Assembly (NCBI GenBank): GCA_002431285.1 | Contig: DJEF01000041.1 | Location: 1 to 21,157 of the forward strand | Direction of reading: 5' to 3' | Source: Ruminococcaceae bacterium UBA5905 | Lineage (GTDB): Bacteria; Bacillota; Clostridia; Oscillospirales; Acutalibacteraceae | DNA: 21,157 nucleotides | Shown: positions 16,375 through 21,157 of the stretch, piece after piece | Position numbering within the stretch: the stretch's first letter is position 1 | How the letters are laid out: each line of letters starts with the position of its first letter | Made by a program: the position numbers and the translations under genes | The notes under the pieces: model-generated | Told to the model about the DNA's origin: nothing | The model's database searches: none | Seen by the model: only the letters and a program-made list of their open reading frames with translations

Positions 16375-16566
16375 CTACTCCTCGGCGGCTCTGTGCTCAA
16401 CGCGGCGGATATTTTTCTCCGCCTTCAGGCGGGGCAGCATCATCTCGTGTCCGCAGCCCAGACACCGCAGGCGAAAATCCATGCCGATGCGCAGCACCTC
16501 GAATTCCCGGCAGCCGCAGGGATGGTTCTTTTTCATTTCCAGTCGGTCGCCCAGACGAATGTCCAT
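16375..16566 (-). CDS. DUF951 family small zinc-binding protein
   Basis: A 63-residue protein. Start chosen at the ATG at 16566, with AAAGGAG about nine bases upstream. The DUF951 pattern is clear: MDIRLGDRLEMKKNHPCG, then DFRLRCLGCGHEMMLPR. Cys17/Cys19 and Cys35/Cys38 could bind a zinc ion. DUF951 proteins are widespread in Firmicutes, and their function is unknown; nucleic-acid binding is a guess from size and charge. It is first in the operon, 52 bp before prfA, directly behind a good promoter. Confidence 0.9.
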   Translation of the reverse strand: MDIRLGDRLEMKKNHPCGCREFEVLRIGMDFRLRCLGCGHEMMLPRLKAEKNIRRVEHRAAEE

Positions 16567-16601
16567 GTGCGCATTCTCCTTTAGCATACGATATCTTTCT
16601 C

Positions 16602-16630
16602 ATTATACACCATTTCCCGCCGGTGTGCAA
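16602..16630 (-). promoter_or_regulatory. Promoter of the DUF951-prfA operon
   Basis: On the minus strand the -10 is a perfect TATAAT (16607-16602), and a weak -35 TTGCAC (16630-16625) sits 17 bp upstream. It faces away from the deacetylase promoter; the two -35 regions are about 40 bp apart. Confidence 0.65.
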
Positions 16631-16669
16631 TATTTTCCTGCGATTCGTCCGTCTCTTTGTTGTGCGGCG

Positions 16670-16698
16670 TTGACTTTGCCCGGAGAATCGGATATAAT
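16670..16698 (+). promoter_or_regulatory. Strong sigma-A promoter of the polysaccharide deacetylase
   Basis: TTGACT (16670-16675), exactly 17 bp, then TATAAT (16693-16698). The expected transcript start, ~16705, falls on the left arm of an inverted repeat (16704-16710 with 16728-16734). Confidence 0.85.
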
Positions 16699-16703
16699 GA
16701 ACG

Positions 16704-16734
16704 GACAAAGTGATCGTATCCCGATGGCTTTGTC
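16704..16734 (+). promoter_or_regulatory. Inverted repeat at the transcript start of the deacetylase
   Basis: GACAAAG (16704-16710) pairs with CTTTGTC (16728-16734), with an inner ATCG/CGAT pair. It covers the predicted +1 site, so it could be a repressor operator or a 5' mRNA stem. Its right arm resembles 2718-2736 (see findings). Confidence 0.45.
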
Positions 16735-16766
16735 GAACCGAACAAATCTGGAAGAGGTGGCTACAT

Positions 16767-17624
16767 ATGCGCTATCGGTTTCCCCGTTTTCCCGGCGGTC
16801 GGGACAGGGCATTTACCGCCAGCTACGACGACGCTCCCGTATTTGATCGTCCGATGCTGGAGATCATGGATCGTTACGGGATCAAGTGCACTCTGAATAT
16901 CAATGATTCTTTTCTGGCCGACGATCCGGGGCATCGGATGCCGACGGAGGAGATTCGGCAGCGGGTGGATAACGGCGGGCATGAGATTGCCCAGCATACC
17001 GATCATCACATTGCACCCGGACTGGCTTCGCCCTGCACGGTTATGCGTGAGGTGGTGGAGGGACGTCAAAAGCTGGAGCGGCGTTTCGACCGTATTGTGC
17101 GGGGGATGGCCTATCCGGACAGCGGCATCCGGAATATCGGCCCCGGCATCTCCTACGATACGATTCGCAATATAGTGCAGCAGGCGGGTGTTGCCTATTC
17201 CCGTTCTCTGGGGGCGGACAATAACGAATTTCGGCTGCCCGCCGACTGGTATAACTGGATTCCCACCGCACACCACGATAATCCGCATATTCTGGAGTGG
17301 ATCGACGAGTTTCTGGAGATCGACCTGTCCGCTCGCTATGCGGCGACACGCTCACCGCTGCTGTTCTATATGTGGGGACACAGCTACGAATTCGATCTGC
17401 ACCACAACTGGGATCGTCTGGAGGAGATTTGCCGCCGCGTCGGCGGCCGCGAGGAGGTCTGGTACGCTACCAATATAGAGGTATACGACTATCTCGCGGC
17501 GTATGCCGCGCTGATTTTCAATGTAGACGAAACGAAAGTGTATAATCCCGGACGGGTGCCGGTATGGTTTGCGACCGACGAGCGGCCTTACTGTGTGCAG
17601 CCCGGTGAGACGGTCTGCCTGTAA
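16767..17624 (+). CDS. Polysaccharide deacetylase (NodB/CE4 family)
   Basis: A 285-residue protein. Start chosen at the ATG at 16767, behind GAGGTGG; the frame is open 19 residues upstream but that part overlaps the promoter leader. The CE4 motifs can be seen: the metal and catalytic site TASYDDAP (residues ~17-24), the metal-binding HTDHH in GHEIAQHTDHH, and MAYPDSG as the third motif. These enzymes remove acetyl groups from GlcNAc or MurNAc in cell wall or other sugars. There is no signal peptide or membrane helix, so it appears cytoplasmic, unlike the peptidoglycan deacetylases; the substrate may be a sugar metabolite or intracellular polymer. The last ~60 residues form a short beta extension. 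It is a one-gene unit with its own promoter and terminator. Confidence 0.88.
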   Translation: MRYRFPRFPGGRDRAFTASYDDAPVFDRPMLEIMDRYGIKCTLNINDSFLADDPGHRMPTEEIRQRVDNGGHEIAQHTDHHIAPGLASPCTVMREVVEGRQKLERRFDRIVRGMAYPDSGIRNIGPGISYDTIRNIVQQAGVAYSRSLGADNNEFRLPADWYNWIPTAHHDNPHILEWIDEFLEIDLSARYAATRSPLLFYMWGHSYEFDLHHNWDRLEEICRRVGGREEVWYATNIEVYDYLAAYAALIFNVDETKVYNPGRVPVWFATDERPYCVQPGETVCL

Positions 17625-17649
17625 CCGGAGAACCGTCGGGATGCTGTGA

Positions 17650-17694
17650 AGCGAAAGAGCACGGGCGGCGTTATGCCGCCCGTGCTCTTTCGCT
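17650..17694. terminator. Bidirectional hairpin between convergent genes
   Basis: A perfect 20-bp stem (17650-17669 with 17675-17694) and a 5-base loop lie between the deacetylase stop and the AGCS symporter stop. There is no long T-run, only CTTT or AAAG within the stem, but the position and strength fit a shared terminator. Confidence 0.75.
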
Positions 17695-17702
17695 ATGCCG
17701 GT

Positions 17703-19079
17703 TCACGGACGGGCGCGCGTTTCCCGCCCCACCAACGGCATAAGCGCCAGCAGCGCGATGAGATTCGGGAATGCCATCAGCCCATTACACAGCTCCGCCA
17801 GATCCCATACAAAACCTACCGGCAGGAACGCGCCTGCGCCCACCGCCAGTATATAGGCCGCTTGAAACAGGGGGCGGTGCCGCCGCCCGAACAGGTAGAG
17901 GAAACATTGCTCCGCATAGTATTGCCATCCGATGATGGAGGAAAAGGCAAAGAAGATCAAACACAGCGCCAGCAGCGCTCCGGACACGGTCGCCGGCAGC
18001 GGCAGCCCCCATTCCCAGGCCAACACCGATACGCCGAAGCCCTCGGCCGTCGGAAACCGCCATGCATCCGTGACCAGCAGCGTCAATCCCGTGAGGGTGC
18101 ACAGCACCACCGTGTCGATGAAGGTGCCGGTCATTGTGACCAGTCCCTGCCGCACCGGATCCCGCGTTTTGGCAGCAGCGGCCGCGATGGCGGCGGAACC
18201 AAGCCCCGCCTCATTGGTGAAGATGCCCCGGCCGATGCCCAGCCGCATCACGGCGCGCAGAGTCACGCCGGTGCCGGCTCCCAGCACGGCTCGGGGGGCG
18301 AAAGCCCCCCGGCACATCTGTCCGATGCCGGCCGGCAGCGCGTGACGAAAGCGCACCAGTATCCACAGGGTGCAGCCGATGAACAGAGCCGTCATGACCG
18401 GCACCAGCACGGTGGACACCCGGGCGAAGCGGCGCACCCCGCCCGCCAGCACCGCCGCCGTCAGCACGGCCGTTGTGAGCGCCGTTGCCGCCGTGACCCA
18501 GGTATAGGCCGTTCCGTTCACCGAAAAAGCGATGTGCTGCCGGGCGGGATCCAGCATCCGCTCCGCGGCGGCGGCGATGCTGTTCACCTGTGTGACCGTG
18601 CCGATGCCCAGCAGGCCCGCCAGCATCCCGAACAGGGCGAAAGCGGCCGCCAGCGGCTTCCATCGCTCTCCCATGCCCAGCCGGATATAGGCAAAGGGGC
18701 CGCCGCAGATATGGCCGCCCTGTTCCAGCCGGAATCGCACGGCCAGAAAACCCTCCGCATAGGCGGTGGCCATGCCCACCGCCGCCGCTACCAGCATCCA
18801 GAACAGCGCCCCCGGACCGCCCAGCGTCACCGCTGTCGCCGTGCCGACGATGTTGCCGGTGCCGATGGTGGCCGACAGCGCCATGCACAGCGCCGCAAAG
18901 GTGCTGACCTCACCGGGTGCGTCCGGCTCTGACTGCACGGTATACCGCAGCGCCGCGCCCAACCGCCGCCATTGGATACCCCGCGTTGTGACCGTTGCAT
19001 ACACTCCGACCATCAGGATCAGGGCGATCATCCCCACGCCCCATACCTGCCGATCCAGAAAAGCGATCCATTCCCCCAT
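17703..19079 (-). CDS. AGCS family sodium:alanine/glycine symporter
   Basis: About 458 residues with roughly ten or more hydrophobic helices. I place the start at the second ATG (19079), six bases after GGAGGG; the first ATG at 19085 touches that site. The AGCS signature is present: SATIGTGNIVGTATAV (~69-84), GGPGALFWM, then FTNEAGLGSAAIAAAAAKT further on, and FAFSSIIGWQYYAEQ near the C-terminus. The family imports alanine or glycine with Na+ across the plasma membrane. It lies 51 bp after the DeoR-type gene on the same strand, likely the same transcript. A 6-bp stem (19089-19094 with 19105-19110) overlaps its ribosome binding site. Confidence 0.93.
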   Translation of the reverse strand: MGEWIAFLDRQVWGVGMIALILMVGVYATVTTRGIQWRRLGAALRYTVQSEPDAPGEVSTFAALCMALSATIGTGNIVGTATAVTLGGPGALFWMLVAAAVGMATAYAEGFLAVRFRLEQGGHICGGPFAYIRLGMGERWKPLAAAFALFGMLAGLLGIGTVTQVNSIAAAAERMLDPARQHIAFSVNGTAYTWVTAATALTTAVLTAAVLAGGVRRFARVSTVLVPVMTALFIGCTLWILVRFRHALPAGIGQMCRGAFAPRAVLGAGTGVTLRAVMRLGIGRGIFTNEAGLGSAAIAAAAAKTRDPVRQGLVTMTGTFIDTVVLCTLTGLTLLVTDAWRFPTAEGFGVSVLAWEWGLPLPATVSGALLALCLIFFAFSSIIGWQYYAEQCFLYLFGRRHRPLFQAAYILAVGAGAFLPVGFVWDLAELCNGLMAFPNLIALLALMPLVGRETRARP

Positions 19080-19130
19080 GCACATCCCTCCGGACTATAT
19101 CTATTCCGGAAGGGGACGTTCTACGCCTGT

Positions 19131-19877
19131 TTACCGTGGCCGTTTGCCGATTTTTTCGGTTACGGACGGCGGGAGCGGCGCTTCGCACACCAGGTCAGTC
19201 ACATCCTCCGCCCGGCACAGCACGTCCATATACGTCTTTCCCAGCTTGCTGCTGTCCAGCAGCATCACCCTCCGCCCGGCACGGGACATCATCACCCTCC
19301 GCAGATTGTTTTCCTCGATGGAGGAATCGCTGAAGGAGCCGTCCTCTGCCATGCCGCGGGCGGAGAACAGCAGCAGATCCGCATTGACCGCCGACACCAT
19401 GGCTTCGGCGTGCCGACCCACATACGCCATGGTTTCGTTGATCATCTGGCCGCCGGTGCAGAAGTTCTTGATGCCCATGCGACCCAGCGCCAGAGAGGTT
19501 TTTGCTCCGTTGGTAATTACAATCAGATCCTTGTGCTCCGCCAGATAGGGCAGCACCGAAAAGGCGCTGGTGGATCCGTCCATGAGGATCACGCTGCCGT
19601 CGTGGATGAGCGCCGCCGCCTTTTTGCCGATGATGCTTTTCGCCGTGCCCTGGGCCTGCTCCCGCAGGGAAATGGCAAAGGCTTCGTCGGCGGCGTTCAC
19701 CTTGGCCGTCACCCCGCCGTGGGTGCGGATGACCAGCCCTTTTTTCGCCATGGCCGTCAAGTCCCGGCGCACGGTCGGCTCGCTGACGAAGAGCCGCGCC
19801 GCCAGCTCGTGGACACCGATGAATTCCGTCTCCGATAACACCCCGAGGATCTCCTTTTCCCGATCATGGTAGCTCAT
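19131..19877 (-). CDS. DeoR/GlpR-family transcriptional repressor
   Basis: A 248-residue regulator. The N-terminal winged helix-turn-helix spans ~6-57, with the DeoR signature FVSEPTVRRDLTAMAKKGLVIRTHGG at ~30-55. The rest is the DeoR C-terminal sensor domain (DGSVILMDGSTSAF, then VITNGAKTSLAL and CTGGQMI), which usually binds a sugar phosphate or related metabolite. The ATG has AGGAGG upstream. It is divergent from a glycerol-3-phosphate-dehydrogenase-like gene and the shared region holds repeated octamers, so it probably controls that gene and itself. Glycerol-3-phosphate as the effector is a guess from the neighbour. Confidence 0.93.
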   Translation of the reverse strand: MSYHDREKEILGVLSETEFIGVHELAARLFVSEPTVRRDLTAMAKKGLVIRTHGGVTAKVNAADEAFAISLREQAQGTAKSIIGKKAAALIHDGSVILMDGSTSAFSVLPYLAEHKDLIVITNGAKTSLALGRMGIKNFCTGGQMINETMAYVGRHAEAMVSAVNADLLLFSARGMAEDGSFSDSSIEENNLRRVMMSRAGRRVMLLDSSKLGKTYMDVLCRAEDVTDLVCEAPLPPSVTEKIGKRPR

Positions 19878-19895
19878 TGACTGTCCTCCTGTTCG

Positions 19896-19977
19896 TTTGA
19901 TCGCCTTTGGCCATATTTTCGATCAAATTTTGATCGTTTGATAATGTATTTCGGAAATTATTGACACTTTCGATCAA
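19896..19977. promoter_or_regulatory. Operator array: repeated TTTGATCG/CGATCAAA half-sites
   Basis: Copies are at 19896-19903 (TTTGATCG), 19920-19927 (CGATCAAA), 19929-19936 (TTTGATCG) and 19971-19977 (CGATCAA), plus a partial TTTGAT at 19937-19942. The middle two form a perfect 17-bp palindrome centred on 19928. The last copy lies between the -35 and -10 boxes of the plus-strand promoter. The likely binder is the adjacent DeoR-type protein. Confidence 0.7.
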
Positions 19978-19988
19978 TTCGATATCAT
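19961..19988 (+). promoter_or_regulatory. Sigma-A promoter of the FAD oxidoreductase gene
   Basis: A perfect -35 TTGACA (19961-19966), 16 bp, then TATCAT (19983-19988). It contains one operator half-site in the spacer, so repressor binding there would block RNA polymerase. Confidence 0.75.
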
Positions 19989-20029
19989 TATAGGTGCATT
20001 TTGCCCATTCGTCAAGAGGAGGGAATCCT

Positions 20030-21157
20030 ATGTCCGAAATGCTGGATGTCGCCGTTATCGGCGGCGGTGTGATCGGCTGCGCCGTAGCCTATACCCTGTC
20101 CCGGTACGATTGCCGGGTGGCTGTGCTGGAAAGGGAAAATGACGTGGCCACCGGCGCCACCCGTGCCAACAGTGCCATTGTCCACGCCGGGTATGATCCG
20201 AAGCCGGGCACTTTGATGGCACGACTGAATGTGGAGGGCTGCGCCATGGCCCCCGAGCTGTGTGCGCGGCTGGACGTGCCCTATGAGAATATCGGTTCGC
20301 TGGTGCTGTCCTTTTCCGAGGAGGATGATGCGACCCTGAAAACTCTTTATGACCGGGGTGTACAAAACGGGGTGCCGGGGCTGGAGCTGCTGGACGGGGC
20401 GCAGGTGCGGGCCATGGAGCCGCAGGTCAGCGACGCCGTGCGCGGCGCGCTGTATGCGCCCTCTGCCGGGATCATCTGCCCCTGGGAATATGCGCTGGCG
20501 ATGGGGGAGGTCGCCGCCGAAAACGGAGTGGCGATCCATCTCAATTGCGCCGTCACCGGTATCACCGCTGAGGACAGCTGTTACCGCATCACCACCACCG
20601 CCGGGGAATATACCGCCCGGTATGTGGTCAATGCCGCCGGGGTAGAAAGCGCCGCCGTCCATGGCATGGTAGCCGAGCCGGATTTTGTCATCCGGCCCAG
20701 CCGGGGCGAATACTACCTGATGGATAAGGCCGAGTGCGGCCGGGCGCACCATGTGCTGTTTCAGTGTCCCTCGGCGCTGGGCAAGGGGGTGCTGGTGTCC
20801 CCCACCGTGGATGGCAACCTGATTGTCGGCCCCAGCGCTATTGCCGCTGCCGAGCCGGAGCGGGTCAACACCACCGCCGACGGACTGTATGGGGTGCAGC
20901 AGGCGGCCGCCCGCACCCTGCCGTCCATCAATTACCGCAATACCATCCGGGTGTTCGCCGGGATGCGCGCCAATACCGATCACGAGGATTTTCTGATCCG
21001 CGAGGTGCGGCCGGGCTTTATTGATTTGGCGGGTATCAAGTCCCCCGGTCTGTCTGCCGCTCCCGCGATCGGCAAGTATTGCGTGGAGCTGCTGCAGAAA
21101 GCCGGCCTGACTGCCGCGCCTAAAGAGGATGCCGTCGCCACCCGCCGCAAGACCCGG
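20030..21157 (+). CDS. FAD-dependent oxidoreductase, anaerobic glycerol-3-phosphate dehydrogenase-like (partial)
   Basis: 376 residues are visible and the frame is still open at the window end. The ATG at 20030 follows AGGAGGG. The FAD-binding Rossmann motif is at 8-16 (AVIGGGVIG), with the ribose-binding glutamate in VAVLERE. The segment GATRANSAIVHAGYDPKPGT is typical of the GlpA/LhgO branch of the DAO superfamily. The second FAD-contact region (VVNAAGVES) and the C-terminal FAGMRANTDHEDFLI, KSPGLSAAPAIG are also present. Likely substrates are glycerol-3-phosphate or, less likely, L-2-hydroxyglutarate. Clostridial versions continue with a BFD-like iron-sulfur domain and are followed by a second oxidoreductase and a DUF1667 protein; that would lie beyond the window. 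The divergent DeoR/GlpR-type repressor favours the glycerol-3-phosphate reading. Confidence 0.85.
   Translation, partial: MSEMLDVAVIGGGVIGCAVAYTLSRYDCRVAVLERENDVATGATRANSAIVHAGYDPKPGTLMARLNVEGCAMAPELCARLDVPYENIGSLVLSFSEEDDATLKTLYDRGVQNGVPGLELLDGAQVRAMEPQVSDAVRGALYAPSAGIICPWEYALAMGEVAAENGVAIHLNCAVTGITAEDSCYRITTTAGEYTARYVVNAAGVESAAVHGMVAEPDFVIRPSRGEYYLMDKAECGRAHHVLFQCPSALGKGVLVSPTVDGNLIVGPSAIAAAEPERVNTTADGLYGVQQAAARTLPSINYRNTIRVFAGMRANTDHEDFLIREVRPGFIDLAGIKSPGLSAAPAIGKYCVELLQKAGLTAAPKEDAVATRRKTR

Noticed and set aside
15228..16673. A 481-residue open frame on the plus strand
   Set aside because: It mirrors prfA and DUF951, both of which have clear motifs on the minus strand.
20012..20983. A 323-residue open frame on the minus strand
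   Set aside because: It is antisense to the FAD oxidoreductase, whose FAD motifs and ribosome binding site are clear on the plus strand.
1..21157. CRISPR array, tRNA genes, insertion sequences or prophage
   Set aside because: I looked for regular spaced repeats, cloverleaf-like stretches and transposase or integrase motifs and saw none.

Overview
The window looks like chromosomal DNA from a GC-rich, spore-forming member of the Clostridia (Oscillospirales/Ruminococcaceae-like). The evidence is a SipL-like SPOCS/LysM protein fragment, Firmicutes-type AGGAGG ribosome binding sites, sigma-A-type promoters, RqcH, a DUF951 protein, and an acetogen/clostridial style glyA-fhs pair. Almost every gene is on the minus strand. 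I see no tRNA, rRNA, CRISPR array, transposase or phage gene.

Layout, left to right. (1) 1-300: the end of a plus-strand SPOCS/LysM protein, then a two-way terminator. (2) 438-4161, minus strand: an SPFH protein with three C-terminal zinc ribbons, a 468-bp gap packed with inverted repeats, a zinc-ribbon membrane protein with a TTG start, and a TPM-domain membrane protein. Together these resemble the Bacillus subtilis ydjGHI envelope-stress genes, without pspA in view. (3) 4232-6743: rqcH (ribosome rescue) translationally linked to a Nif3-family gene, with a promoter upstream. (4) 6839-11517: rluA-type pseudouridine synthase, glyA, fhs and a family 2 glycosyltransferase. A consensus-like promoter for glyA lies inside the 3' end of the rluA gene, and the terminator of the glycosyltransferase overlaps its stop codon. 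(5) 11577-16566: one long minus-strand operon, DUF951 - prfA - Sua5/CoaE fusion - lytic transglycosylase - M18 aminopeptidase, with a promoter at one end and a strong hairpin at the other. (6) 16767-17624, plus strand: a polysaccharide deacetylase driven by a divergent promoter and closed by a 20-bp-stem hairpin. (7) 17703-21157: an AGCS amino-acid/sodium symporter and a DeoR/GlpR-type repressor (minus), divergent from a FAD-dependent glycerol-3-phosphate-dehydrogenase-like oxidoreductase (plus, cut by the window end). The shared intergenic region carries several copies of the octamer TTTGATCG/CGATCAAA, one of them inside the oxidoreductase promoter.

Most of the window is housekeeping: translation termination and rescue, tRNA modification, CoA synthesis and one-carbon metabolism. 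The parts most worth a second look are the SPFH/zinc-ribbon/TPM cluster with its structured gap, the Sua5-CoaE single-chain fusion, and the DeoR operator array. Nothing here proves a wholly new system; the SPFH cluster is the best candidate for under-described biology.
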